Shown in pieces: positions 7,283 through 16,352 of a stretch of DNA of 35,978 nucleotides. The notes under the pieces were generated by a model. That model was not told where the DNA came from. It was given only the letters and a program-made list of their open reading frames with translations, and did not search any database. Source of the stretch: a virus. The DNA lies in IMG/VR virus record IMGVR_UViG_3300044641_001507, positions 1 to 35,978 of that record. The stretch is one strand, 5' to 3'. Every line of letters begins with the position of its first letter. Within the stretch, counting starts at the first letter, position 1. Position numbers and translations under genes: made by a program.

Positions 7283-9105
7283 TTACGGCGTACTTTCAGA
7301 CGAGTGGATCGGTGAAGATTCCGGCCCTTGTGCCGGACGGCGATCTGCTTGACCTTGCCGCGACGATGGGGCTGTCGGAATCGGACTTGTTCAGCGTTGA
7401 GGTGCCATCGGGAGCGACACGATGGACGCGCATCAGGGTGTTGATTGCGCAAGACAAACTTGCGACGTTGTACGGAAGCCAAGTCGTCGGGCAGGTGCCG
7501 TCCGCATCGTTTCATTGGGGAACCGACGCGGCATCGTTGATGCAGGGGACGTTCTACTTGCTGCCGCCGAAGCCCGTGTTCATGGTCGCAAACGGGGCGG
7601 GCGTGGCATTGGTTGAGGCGGTCTGCGAACGGTGGTTTTGGGCGCAGACGCAGTTGAATGCCTTGTCAGCGAACCCGCTGCGAGGCCCGTTGTTTAGCGC
7701 GGACGGTCGGTGGAACACGACGGTTGCTTCTGCAAACGCCGCAACGCCGCTTGCTCTGATGAATGCGCTTGTGGGTTCCCTGACGAACACGGTCAACGGT
7801 ATATCCGTGGGTTCGTACAACCCCGATTCGTCGTTGCTGGACCGCGTTGCGGACCACCTGTTCACGCCGGAATGCAGCGTCGGCATGGCGATGGATTTGC
7901 TTGCGGCGGGCACGGGGTTCGTGTGGCAGCGGGACATGGGTTCTACGCACCCGCTGATCCTGACGGACGTTGGCGGCGATGCCTCCGAACTCAATTCATG
8001 GATGACCACCAACAAGGTGGCCTACGTCGGCGGTGCCTCGGCACCGTCCAACGCTTTCACGGTGACGGAGCCGCTTGCAAACCTGTGGTATGGGCTGGAC
8101 GCTTATCAAGTCAATGCGCTGCCAGCCTCCGTAACGGTGTCGTATCCGTATCGGACTGTTGAGGGCAAGACTCGTTACAACAACACGGACACCGACACGA
8201 CCACGCTGATGTTCTCGTCGGAAAAGGAGTTTGGGTGGCAGAACGCCATCACGACCGGAAGAACTCGCGGCACCAACGGTACGCGGCTGACGAAGGAGCC
8301 TCGCCCGCTTGTCGCTAGCAGCACCCCGGGCCTGAATCCCGGTAGCCCCGCATCGTCCATCCTCGGCTCTACGGCACCGTCTTGGAATTACGCGGCGTAC
8401 AACGCGCAGGTGGCGGGTCTGATGGCGGTTCGTGCATCGGTCATGCCGGGGAAGATTGGGTGGGCCGGATGGGTTGCGGTGCCGCTTGGGTCGTTCCGGT
8501 GCACGATGGTTCGGTACTCGTTGGCCCGCAGGCGAGGTGAGATCGTTCCCGTGACGGTCACGGAGTGCGATTCGTCTGATTGGCTGCTCGGGCCGGATGG
8601 GATGCTGCCGTGCGACCCAAAGGACATCACGCTGTCCAAGGGCATGAGCCACGTTCGTCGCCTGTGGTCAGGCGCGACCATGACGGACACGGCCCCGCCG
8701 AACACGCGTGTGTTCCTTGCTCTCATTACTGGCAATAGCCCAATCTGTTCAGGATGGAAGTGGTCATACACGTTTTCAGAACGTGAGCCGAGTCCGAACA
8801 TCACTTGTCCCATGAGCGTTCCACTCACCCCGTTCAACAGGACCGGAACGGCACGCAACGTCATTGAGGATTCAAACAACCCACAGACGGGAGTGATTGC
8901 CCCGGGCATTGCGCAAACGGATTATCCGAATGCCACCATTACTCCCTTGCCAATTCCACCCAACACTTTGGTGATGATGGTGGAGCAATTTCCGGCTATT
9001 AGCAACGGGTCCACGCAAACGGTCCCGGTTCCGCAATATTGGTTTGTCATGGCAAACGCCGTTCGTGTTGAATGCACGGAAGAAGGCGGACAGGGCGGGG
9101 TCTAA
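7279..9105 (+). CDS. Large tail-tip protein, function unrecognised
   Basis: The ATG at 7279 overlaps the previous stop by four bases (ATGA), giving 608 residues; an upstream in-frame start at 6886 would overlap the preceding gene by 400 bases and is rejected. The protein is beta-rich with many aromatic and small residues (AYFQTSGSVKIPALVPDG at the start, WAGWVAVPLG in the middle) and contains several cysteines late in the sequence. There is no signal sequence, transmembrane segment or catalytic motif that can be named. Its place between the first large tail protein and the small fibre-attachment-like gene suggests a hub or baseplate component. The specific role is not known. Confidence 0.45.
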   Translation: MITAYFQTSGSVKIPALVPDGDLLDLAATMGLSESDLFSVEVPSGATRWTRIRVLIAQDKLATLYGSQVVGQVPSASFHWGTDAASLMQGTFYLLPPKPVFMVANGAGVALVEAVCERWFWAQTQLNALSANPLRGPLFSADGRWNTTVASANAATPLALMNALVGSLTNTVNGISVGSYNPDSSLLDRVADHLFTPECSVGMAMDLLAAGTGFVWQRDMGSTHPLILTDVGGDASELNSWMTTNKVAYVGGASAPSNAFTVTEPLANLWYGLDAYQVNALPASVTVSYPYRTVEGKTRYNNTDTDTTTLMFSSEKEFGWQNAITTGRTRGTNGTRLTKEPRPLVASSTPGLNPGSPASSILGSTAPSWNYAAYNAQVAGLMAVRASVMPGKIGWAGWVAVPLGSFRCTMVRYSLARRRGEIVPVTVTECDSSDWLLGPDGMLPCDPKDITLSKGMSHVRRLWSGATMTDTAPPNTRVFLALITGNSPICSGWKWSYTFSEREPSPNITCPMSVPLTPFNRTGTARNVIEDSNNPQTGVIAPGIAQTDYPNATITPLPIPPNTLVMMVEQFPAISNGSTQTVPVPQYWFVMANAVRVECTEEGGQGGV

Positions 9106-9117
9106 CACGGAGGCAAC

Positions 9118-9456
9118 ATGGACAAGTGGCAGATTCTCTTTCTGAAGGGCGCGACCTACGAGCAGCAGATTGCTTTGTCGGGAATAACCGATATTGCAAC
9201 AGCAACGAACTGGCGTGTGCGAGTTGCGCAACCAAACGCGGTTCCGTTTTTGGACGCGACCATTACCAATGGAATGATCGTGGATATTGTCCCGCCCACG
9301 ACAGGAATCAAGAAGTTGGTGGTTCCGGCGGCGACCACCGCGACCTTCCCGACGGGCAATTGCCGATTCGATTTTGAGGTTGAATGGGCAGGCGGGATTG
9401 TGCGACGGTACTACGAGAACGGGCAGGCACAGGTCAACCCAAAGGTTGGCGCATGA
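9118..9456 (+). CDS. Small tail/baseplate protein with BppU-N-like beta domain
   Basis: A 112-residue protein with a clear GGAGG ribosome site. The order KGATYEQQIALSGIT, then RVRVAQPNA, then TGNCRFDFEVEWAGG and RRYYENGQAQVNP fits the small Ig-like or BppU-N-type domain found in proteins that connect receptor-binding parts to the tail tip: a strand pair about a ligand-like opening, a central hairpin, and an ending strand with G-x-v-x-v-x-p. Its stop overlaps the start of the first tailspike (ATGA), so it is made with it, which fits an adaptor role. Assignment is by pattern only. Confidence 0.5.
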   Translation: MDKWQILFLKGATYEQQIALSGITDIATATNWRVRVAQPNAVPFLDATITNGMIVDIVPPTTGIKKLVVPAATTATFPTGNCRFDFEVEWAGGIVRRYYENGQAQVNPKVGA

Positions 9457-11888
9457 GTGCGGAAATCACCGTTTCGATCAACAGCATCGGAATCACGATT
9501 GCGACAGGAACCGTCAACAGCATCACCGCAGGCGCAGGACTGACGGGCGGAACAATCACACAAGCCGGAACGATTGCGGCGGATTTTGCGCCAAACGGCG
9601 GCGGAACAGCCACGCAACTTGTTGGTGCCACGGATTTGCGGTTGTCAAACGCAAGGACTCCTTCGGGAGCCGCTGCAGGCGATTTGTCGGGGTCGTACCC
9701 AAGCCCGTCCGTGACGCGGCTGGCGGGAACGGCCGTAGATACGTCGGGGCCATCTATCGCGGATGTATGGCAGTTCAACGGAACCCAATGGATTCACGTT
9801 CCGCAGAACACCTTGTCCACGAATGCCGTTTTGTTTGCCACGCAGCCGATTGATCAGAACCCCCCGAGCGTTGGCGATGTGTGGCAATGGACCGGGGTGA
9901 AGTGGGATCACGTTCCTGTTTCAAGCGTTGCGACGGACGCAACACTGGTCAACTACACCGCCTCCGGGTCGGGAGTTGTCACGCGGACTGTTGCGAATCG
10001 CCTGAACGATGTCATCAGCGTCAAAAACTTCGGGGCCGTCGGGGACGGAAATGCCGATGACACGGCTGCTATAGATGCTGCGTTGACGGCTGCAATGGGG
10101 AAAACCTTGTTCTTCCCGGCCGGAACATATGTGATGAAGGCGACCGGAACGCGGCAGATTCTCAAGACGCTGACCGGGCCGCTGGAGATCATCGGGCAGG
10201 AGGCAACAATTGTCTGTGACCCGACCTCGGGCCATGTCGCACAGATGATCTACCTGATTCCGAACAGCATGACGCTCAAGGTGTCGGGGCTGTCGTTTGA
10301 CGCAAATCAAAAGGCGTTGACCTGCCTTCAGGTGGAGGATTCGGTCACGCAAGGCGATCATTCCGTCTACATCGAGCGCTGCGCATTCCGAAATACGTTT
10401 GGGATCGTCGGAGGGGTCGCGGGGGTCACGACCAACTGTGGGGCGTGGTTCGGTGGCGGGTTCAAATATGTGTCAATCACGAACACGGTTTCAGAGAATC
10501 ACAGCAGGGCGTTGAACGCAAGCATCCCGTTCACCTCATCCACCCTCGGGATTTTCATTGCAAACAGCGCAACGAGATACCCGGAAAACGTGTATGTCGC
10601 AGGATGCCTGATTGCGAACATCACGAACTCCAACACCGACGTTTCTAACTTCAACATTGATGTCGATGGCTTGAGCATTTTCGGCGGGCTGTCCAACGGA
10701 TCGACGTATGTTCCGTCGCGCGCCATCGTGGTCAACAACACGTTTGTGAACTGCAAGGGTCGGTCGGTCAAGATTCAGAACGACGAAACCACGCTGTCCA
10801 ACAACACCGTTCGATTCGCCATCAAGCCATGCGGCACAACATCAAACGGCGCGTTGCAGACGTTTGGTGGAATCCTTGACGTTCAAGGTTCTGCAGGAGT
10901 CATTACGGGCAACGTGTTTCACTACGACCTTGCTCCCGGCGGGCAAAATCCGTTCAGCGTGCTAAACACGCCTCCTGCGCTGAACGAAGGCGGATACTGC
11001 TTTGGCAGTTACTATTCCGCCAACAACATCGGGATGCGACCGCGCAGCCTGATCTTTACGGACAACGTCATCTACAACAATGTGCCAGAGGCAGTTGGAC
11101 ACTTGCGGCAGATCGTGCAGACGGCAGAGCAAACGGCTGCGCTGATGACAGGGGCGAACGCGCAGCCAGCCTTTATCACAATTCGGAACAACAGAATGCT
11201 TGGCGGGGCGGTGCAGGATTTCGCGTTCGTCGGACTCCGCGACGGTGCCGTGTCGAACGGCAAGATGTATATGACGGTGTCTGAAAATTACGCCAGCAAG
11301 ATGCAGCGAAGCCTGATGGTCGCCGGGTCGGTCGGGACGTTTGACAGCAACCACTTTGTCTGCGTCGGAAACGTGAATGCCAGCGGCACCGCCGTGGCGC
11401 ACCTGATTGACAGCACGGCGGCTGCTCCGCTGTACCCGACCAACATCACGGCCATTGCGAACGTCAACATCGGGTTGGAGGCATCACAGGAAGGTGCCAC
11501 GGGCTTGTCGTTCATTCCGCGACTTGGAGGCTGCGCCCCGATGCAGGCAGGGTATGCGGGGATGTCGATTCAAACCGTGACGCTTGCCAGCGGAGCCTCC
11601 CACACTTTCCCGCGAAGGTATGTCAATACGGAAGGGGCCACGTTCTTGATCGTGTCCAACAACATCGGCGGCACGGCCAACGCCATGTTCACCTTGCAGG
11701 GTGCCACGGGCGGGACGCTCATCACGAATTGGGCTAACAGCGCAGCGGACATCGCCGCATCAGGTGGCCCGCCAAGCGTTGCCGGAACGCTTGGCATTGG
11801 GCGGGATGTGGCAACCGCAAACGAACCCATCCGAATCAAAAACAACTTTACCGGGAGTCGGTCCTTTACCCTGTTCACGTTTGGATGA
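9453..11888 (+). CDS. Tailspike 1 with pectate-lyase-like beta-helix
   Basis: ATG 9453 overlaps the previous stop, giving 811 residues. Residues 20-90 form a collar/anchor like that of many tail fibres (GAGLTGGTITQAGTIAADF, then ATDLRLSNARTPSGAAAGDL). Residues 105-155 hold two similar W-Q-F-N-G-x-Q-W-x-H-V-P units. At 190-210 is VKNFGAVGDGNADDTAAIDA, the entry motif of the pectate-lyase-3 beta-helix, and the remainder is strand-rich with N-N-T and N-I ladders typical of such helices. Spikes of this type bind and often cleave host surface polysaccharide. No catalytic residues can be assigned by eye. A second spike with the same N-terminus follows. Confidence 0.75.
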   Translation: MSAEITVSINSIGITIATGTVNSITAGAGLTGGTITQAGTIAADFAPNGGGTATQLVGATDLRLSNARTPSGAAAGDLSGSYPSPSVTRLAGTAVDTSGPSIADVWQFNGTQWIHVPQNTLSTNAVLFATQPIDQNPPSVGDVWQWTGVKWDHVPVSSVATDATLVNYTASGSGVVTRTVANRLNDVISVKNFGAVGDGNADDTAAIDAALTAAMGKTLFFPAGTYVMKATGTRQILKTLTGPLEIIGQEATIVCDPTSGHVAQMIYLIPNSMTLKVSGLSFDANQKALTCLQVEDSVTQGDHSVYIERCAFRNTFGIVGGVAGVTTNCGAWFGGGFKYVSITNTVSENHSRALNASIPFTSSTLGIFIANSATRYPENVYVAGCLIANITNSNTDVSNFNIDVDGLSIFGGLSNGSTYVPSRAIVVNNTFVNCKGRSVKIQNDETTLSNNTVRFAIKPCGTTSNGALQTFGGILDVQGSAGVITGNVFHYDLAPGGQNPFSVLNTPPALNEGGYCFGSYYSANNIGMRPRSLIFTDNVIYNNVPEAVGHLRQIVQTAEQTAALMTGANAQPAFITIRNNRMLGGAVQDFAFVGLRDGAVSNGKMYMTVSENYASKMQRSLMVAGSVGTFDSNHFVCVGNVNASGTAVAHLIDSTAAAPLYPTNITAIANVNIGLEASQEGATGLSFIPRLGGCAPMQAGYAGMSIQTVTLASGASHTFPRRYVNTEGATFLIVSNNIGGTANAMFTLQGATGGTLITNWANSAADIAASGGPPSVAGTLGIGRDVATANEPIRIKNNFTGSRSFTLFTFG

Positions 11889-11979
11889 TGTCGTTATTGT
11901 CGGCGGGTCGCGTGCATACATCAATCACCGTAGCAAACAAGACAAATCGCAGAGGCTCGTCAGCGACTAAAGGAACAGA

Positions 11980-13722
11980 ATGAGCGCAGAGGTCATCGTC
12001 ACGACGAACAACATCGGCGTAACCCTTGCGTCGGGCACCGTCACCAGCATTACGGCAGGCACAGGGCTGACGGGTGGCACCATCACGCAGGCTGGAACCA
12101 TCGCTGCGGATATTGCTCCGAGCGGAGGCGGATCGGCCACGCAACTTGTCGGCGCAACGGATGTGCGCTTGTCAAACGCGAGAAACCCATCAGGAGCGGC
12201 GGCGGGCGATCTGTCTGGAAACTATCCGAACCCAACCGTGTCAAGGTTGGCTTCGTCCAACATCGACACGGCTACGCCAAGCATCGGGGATGTTTGGCAA
12301 TTTACGGGGTTGCAATGGTCGCACGTTCCGGCCAACACCATCACGGCGAACGCGGGATTATTTGCAACTCAACCAATCAATTTTTCTACCCCTGCGGTCG
12401 GAGATGTGTGGCAGTTCAACGGTTCTCAATGGGATCACGTTCCTGTTGCAAGCCTTGTATCCGATGCCTCGTTGGTGAATTACACATCTACGGGAAGCGG
12501 GGCCGTGACGCGAACGGTCGCAAGCCGCCTTGATGATGTTGCCAGCGTCAAGAACTTCGGGGCTGTTGGAGATGGTGTTGCCAACGACGGCGCGGCCATT
12601 GCGCTTGCGTTGGCAAGCAACGCCAAGACCGTGTATCTGCCGGAAGGAACCTATCGGGTTACATCAACGATTGAGATTCCGAACGGAAAGACGCTTCGCG
12701 GAAGCGGCGCGGGAACGATCATCCAAGCGGATTCCGTGACAGGCGCGGTTGTCACAACGTTTGTTGGAGCGTTTACGGGCACGTTCCGGTCGTATCAGTT
12801 CCTCAAAGATGTGACGATTTCAGGCACGTTCAATCATGCCGTCGTATGGTCGTGCGCAATTTTTGGCGGCATGTCCAACGTGAACGTTCGCAACGCAACG
12901 TGCACTAACGGGTTCGTCGTGGATGGATCGTTCGGCTGCACGTTCCATCGGCTGTCCACCGAGGGGTCCACCATCAGCAACGCGTGTTTTTGGGCGGCGC
13001 GGGATTTCAATGCCAACCACTTGGACACGCTCTATACGTCAAACTTCTGCAACTTCAATTTCCTGTCGCAGAAAACGAATGCGGGCAGCGTCAGCCCGTA
13101 CAACCCGGTTGCTCCGATTTCGGGAACTGGCTCGACGTTGTCCAACGTGTGTTGTCAAGGCGGCGTAGTTGGTATGGCTCTCTACGGGGTTGATTACGGC
13201 GGATGGACGATCAACTCCCCGTATTTTGAGAACGTGGTGCTGCCCATTCAACTTGGCAATCGTGCATTGCCTGAATTGTGTCGGAGCATTACGTTCAACT
13301 CCCCGTTCTTGGTTGGGCCAGCCACGGCCATCTCGCATCCAAGCGGGCCATCGACTCACGCGCTTGACATTGACAACGCCGTGAACATCACGATCAACAG
13401 CATGGAGTTCGGTGGGTTCGGCGGCACTTCACCCACTACGACCCTGATTCACTATCACACTTCGCATAAGGTGCTTGTCAACAATTTCTATCTTACCACG
13501 GGCGGAATTGGTAGTCGGATCACCAATCAGATTCGTCGGAAGGCCGGGGCAGATGCCGATGGGGGGTTGTTCATCATTGGCGAAGAACTTGACTCAAGCA
13601 ATAGTTTTCGGGCACACTTCATGTTGATGAAGTCAGAGAACTTGGGACACGAACATTGGAAGTTGGCGATCAACAATAATGGGCATTGGCATTCAAACTC
13701 GGTAGTGCCTCCATTGGTCTGA
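11980..13722 (+). CDS. Tailspike 2, paralogue with different beta-helix
   Basis: This 580-residue protein has an AAAGGAA site and repeats the architecture of the upstream spike: a related N-terminal 200 residues (GTGLTGGTITQAGTIAADI, ATDVRLSNARNPSGAAAGDL, two WQF-x-G-x-QW-x-HVP units, then VKNFGAVGDGVANDGAAIAL) followed by an unrelated, shorter strand-rich end. Shared anchor and divergent end suggest that both attach to the same tail part but recognise different surface sugars, or act in sequence. The beta-helix motif is seen directly; depolymerase activity is inferred. Residues 215-240 (KTVYLPEGTYRVTSTIEIPN) are the usual first coil of the pectate-lyase-like helix. Confidence 0.75.
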   Translation: MSAEVIVTTNNIGVTLASGTVTSITAGTGLTGGTITQAGTIAADIAPSGGGSATQLVGATDVRLSNARNPSGAAAGDLSGNYPNPTVSRLASSNIDTATPSIGDVWQFTGLQWSHVPANTITANAGLFATQPINFSTPAVGDVWQFNGSQWDHVPVASLVSDASLVNYTSTGSGAVTRTVASRLDDVASVKNFGAVGDGVANDGAAIALALASNAKTVYLPEGTYRVTSTIEIPNGKTLRGSGAGTIIQADSVTGAVVTTFVGAFTGTFRSYQFLKDVTISGTFNHAVVWSCAIFGGMSNVNVRNATCTNGFVVDGSFGCTFHRLSTEGSTISNACFWAARDFNANHLDTLYTSNFCNFNFLSQKTNAGSVSPYNPVAPISGTGSTLSNVCCQGGVVGMALYGVDYGGWTINSPYFENVVLPIQLGNRALPELCRSITFNSPFLVGPATAISHPSGPSTHALDIDNAVNITINSMEFGGFGGTSPTTTLIHYHTSHKVLVNNFYLTTGGIGSRITNQIRRKAGADADGGLFIIGEELDSSNSFRAHFMLMKSENLGHEHWKLAINNNGHWHSNSVVPPLV

Positions 13723-13726
13723 CAAC

Positions 13727-13933
13727 ATGACTTTAGAGCGGAACAACATCGTAAAACTGTCCGTGCGCGATTGGGTTGCAATCATTGCCGTTGTCGTGAC
13801 CGTAAGCGGTGGTGTGATTGGAGCGTTCTTGCACCATGACCGCTTGCTGATGCGATTGGTGACCCAACAGGAGAGCATCAATGCGCGGCTTGACAAGATT
13901 GAACGCCAACTGGATGTGGACCGCCGCCGTTAG
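13727..13933 (+). CDS. Small membrane protein with coiled coil, lysis candidate
   Basis: A 68-residue protein with one transmembrane segment at about residues 14-34 (RDWVAIIAVVVTVSGGVIGAF) and a heptad-like helix after it (LMRLVTQQESINARLDKIERQL). This layout resembles small phage holins or the inner-membrane member of a spanin pair. Its final 53 bases overlap the next gene, whose product may be a lipoprotein, an arrangement often seen for spanins. It follows the spike genes by four bases, so it is expressed late. Holin versus spanin cannot be decided from sequence alone, and a simple membrane anchor is also possible. Confidence 0.45.
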   Translation: MTLERNNIVKLSVRDWVAIIAVVVTVSGGVIGAFLHHDRLLMRLVTQQESINARLDKIERQLDVDRRR

Positions 13934-14396
13934 TTGTTGCGCCGGATGCGGGGCTACGCAGAACATCGCGGGCAGCGCGAACGAGATACGCATGGAGGCC
14001 CGGATGCTCCTCCTGCACGGCAAAGAGACAGGCGACGATGTGGTGGTGCAGGCTGCGGAGCGAATTGACCTGCTGGCGGCGCAGATTCACGGCTACCTGC
14101 CGGGAACGCAGAACGTCACGCCGTGGTGGGGGCAGGCGATTGCGTGGGTGGCCGGGGCCGCGCTCGTCATCGCCATCGTGGTGTTTTTGTGGTTCAGCGG
14201 AATTGGTCAATTTATCCGGGTGGCCGTGGGGTGGTTGCCCCGTCGCAAAGTAGCACAGGCAGAACTGGCGGTTGATATGCTTGATCCCGACCGACCCGAA
14301 GGGGATCGGGAGATGGTGGCCGCTCTCCGTAGTGACCCGGAGTTCGACGCGGCGTTTCGCAAGGCCCAACAAAGGAAGAAGAATGCTCCTCGCTGA
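13881..14396 (+). CDS. Possible lipoprotein/membrane protein, lysis region
   Basis: This 171-residue ORF overlaps the previous gene in another frame; ATG 13881 or ATG 13914 could start it. Near the N-terminus is WTAAVSCCAGC, a short hydrophobic stretch ending in cysteines that could act as a lipobox (AVS-C19). A strong transmembrane segment lies at about residues 85-118 (AIAWVAGAALVIAIVVFLWF), followed by a basic, then acidic, cytoplasm-like tail. Embedded lipoproteins beside a small membrane protein suggest an outer-membrane spanin, but a central membrane helix is not typical of that family. Function is unknown; membrane location is well supported. Confidence 0.45.
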   Translation: MRGLTRLNANWMWTAAVSCCAGCGATQNIAGSANEIRMEARMLLLHGKETGDDVVVQAAERIDLLAAQIHGYLPGTQNVTPWWGQAIAWVAGAALVIAIVVFLWFSGIGQFIRVAVGWLPRRKVAQAELAVDMLDPDRPEGDREMVAALRSDPEFDAAFRKAQQRKKNAPR

Positions 14397-14496
14397 TGCT
14401 CTCGGAACGATGTGGTGGTCCGCGCTCTGTGTTGTTGCCGGGTTCGTCCTTGGCTGGTGGGTGAAGGGCAAGCACGGCAAGCGATTCATGCTGTGA
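14383..14496 (+). CDS. 37-residue membrane peptide
   Basis: A very short gene with an AAAGGAAGAAG ribosome site eight bases before ATG 14383, overlapping both neighbours (14 bases before, ATG-type GTGA overlap after). The peptide MLLADALGTMWWSALCVVAG continues into a single transmembrane helix and ends with KGKHGKR, a basic tail. Its site quality and overlaps argue that it is a real gene. Small hydrophobic peptides with a basic tail in late phage regions often act as holins or holin regulators, but nothing here proves that. Confidence 0.5.
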   Translation: MLLADALGTMWWSALCVVAGFVLGWWVKGKHGKRFML

Positions 14497-16352
14497 GCGC
14501 AACCACGGCATATTCCTGCTGCTGCGTCACCGGGGTGACGTACTACGCGGATCGTTGCAACGCGTTTTCCGGGTTGTTGTGTTGCGACGTTGCCTGCTGT
14601 GACGGACCTCCGCAGATTGAGTTCTGCGAGTCGTATCTTGAGTTCATCGGCATTCCGGTGCCGCTTGACCCGACGAAGTGCTACCTCATTTCGTATTTGG
14701 GCTGCGCGTACGAACTCAAGGGGCTTACCCCAACGCCGTTCCCGTGCCCGCCGGGTTCGGGCTTGAATCCCATCAACGTGGGGACGCTCCTTTCCGTCCG
14801 CGACCAAGGCGAACAGCCGTGTTGCTCCGCAGAACCGCAGACGCACGTTCCCGTCGGGGGCATCGGAAACCTTGAGGTTGAGGGCCAGCCCGTCGTAACG
14901 CCGCCGCAGGACATATGCGCAGACACGGTGGCCGACTGCTACGACAAGTGCGACCAGTTCGGCACGAACGAAAGTTGCCCGCTGACCATGCGCAGCAACA
15001 TGACTGCGTGCTACAAGAAATGGGGAGTCGCGTTCTCGCCAAATCCCGCCGGGCGCGACTGCGTCTGCTGCGACCGCGATTTCCCGAGGGAGTCGTACGC
15101 AACGACGGGAATCGACGCGGAACAGCGCGTCGGAATCTGCATCCCCGACCTCACGCAGATCATTCAGTCGATGATTCCCGACCAACAGGCCGGGATTTAC
15201 CTGCAAGTCGAATCTACGCCTGCCGTCTGCCCTGACTGTCCTGCCGCCCTTGATTACTGCTGCATCGAAGGCGATATCTGCGAACAAGACCCGGACCTGT
15301 GCATCAACATCGAAGACCCCACCGGGTCGCATTCGCTGTTCACCTTCTATTCCGTCGTGTCAGGAATGGAAACCGGATGCGCGGACCATGTTGCCGAGGT
15401 GATGAAGATTTGCTTCCCGTACTGCTTTGCGGAGAACGAAGGGCTTGATCCTTCTTCGCAAGACCCCGAGATGCAGGAGCAGGTCAGGAACTTCTACATG
15501 GGCTTGGTGTCGATCAAGCAGATCACCGACCAAGACCCGTGCATCATCAACACGGAATGGCCCCCGGGACCGCTGGCGGTTCCGTGCATGGAAATCTGCG
15601 ATTACACGCTGAACATCTTGAGCGGCAACGCATTCGGCATCGCGCAACGGATCAACGCCCGACTGAATCCCGTCATCACGGCGACGGCTCTCGGTGACGG
15701 GGGCGAGTGCTTTTGGTTCGGCTACAGGCAGTCGTGCGTGGACTGCGGATTCGATTTGAGTCCGCGCCCGCCGTTTTCGCCGGGGGACACGCTGAATGTC
15801 GATCACGCGGAGATTCTTCCGGCATCGCAGCAGGTGTGCGTTTACCTGACGGGGACGAGCATCCGCTACCGCGTTTGCGCGTGTCAGATTTTTGAACCCG
15901 TGTTGAGCGTCCGCAACGTGGTGAACACGGCCATCAGCGGGAATTGCCTGTCCCCGGCCGAATACGGCTGCGGCAAGCGGTATGAGATGATTCCGGTGTC
16001 GCAGGACGAAACCTCCTTTTCGGGGTGCATTGGCGACAACCTGCCGCCGCAGGCGTACGTCGAATGCGACGAAATCGCGTGGTCCGCTGGCAGCGTGTGG
16101 CCCTACAACGACATCGAAATCTTTGACCCGGTTTCGCAGACATGGGTGGTGCTGATCTACGGGTACAGTTCGATCTGCGGGCTGTGCCAGCCTTCCACCG
16201 ATTGCCGAACGTACCCGCTTCAGTTTGCGATCAACGACTGCGAGTATTGCCAAATCACTCCCGTGGGAGAGTGCGCCGAATTGTGCGATGAGGCGTACTA
16301 CGACCCCAAGATTTTCTGCAAGACAAACGCCAACACAATCACGCTCACATGA
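14493..16352 (+). CDS. Cysteine-rich virion-region protein of unknown function (53 Cys in 619 residues)
   Basis: GTG 14493 overlaps the previous stop (GTGA), giving 619 residues. About 53 are cysteine (8.6 percent), spread through the whole length as CC, CCC, CxxC, CxC and CxxxC groups: SCCCVTG at the start, CDVACCD near 31-37, DCVCCDRDF, CPDCPAALDYCC, VCACQ, and CGLC, CEYC and CAELC near the end. There is no signal peptide, so disulphides in the cytoplasm are doubtful; metal binding or oxidation after lysis are both possible. It is followed by another cysteine-rich gene. No family was recognised. Its size and late position suggest a tail or virion-attached protein. It is clearly coding, with an overlap at each end. 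Confidence 0.6.
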   Translation: MSATTAYSCCCVTGVTYYADRCNAFSGLLCCDVACCDGPPQIEFCESYLEFIGIPVPLDPTKCYLISYLGCAYELKGLTPTPFPCPPGSGLNPINVGTLLSVRDQGEQPCCSAEPQTHVPVGGIGNLEVEGQPVVTPPQDICADTVADCYDKCDQFGTNESCPLTMRSNMTACYKKWGVAFSPNPAGRDCVCCDRDFPRESYATTGIDAEQRVGICIPDLTQIIQSMIPDQQAGIYLQVESTPAVCPDCPAALDYCCIEGDICEQDPDLCINIEDPTGSHSLFTFYSVVSGMETGCADHVAEVMKICFPYCFAENEGLDPSSQDPEMQEQVRNFYMGLVSIKQITDQDPCIINTEWPPGPLAVPCMEICDYTLNILSGNAFGIAQRINARLNPVITATALGDGGECFWFGYRQSCVDCGFDLSPRPPFSPGDTLNVDHAEILPASQQVCVYLTGTSIRYRVCACQIFEPVLSVRNVVNTAISGNCLSPAEYGCGKRYEMIPVSQDETSFSGCIGDNLPPQAYVECDEIAWSAGSVWPYNDIEIFDPVSQTWVVLIYGYSSICGLCQPSTDCRTYPLQFAINDCEYCQITPVGECAELCDEAYYDPKIFCKTNANTITLT

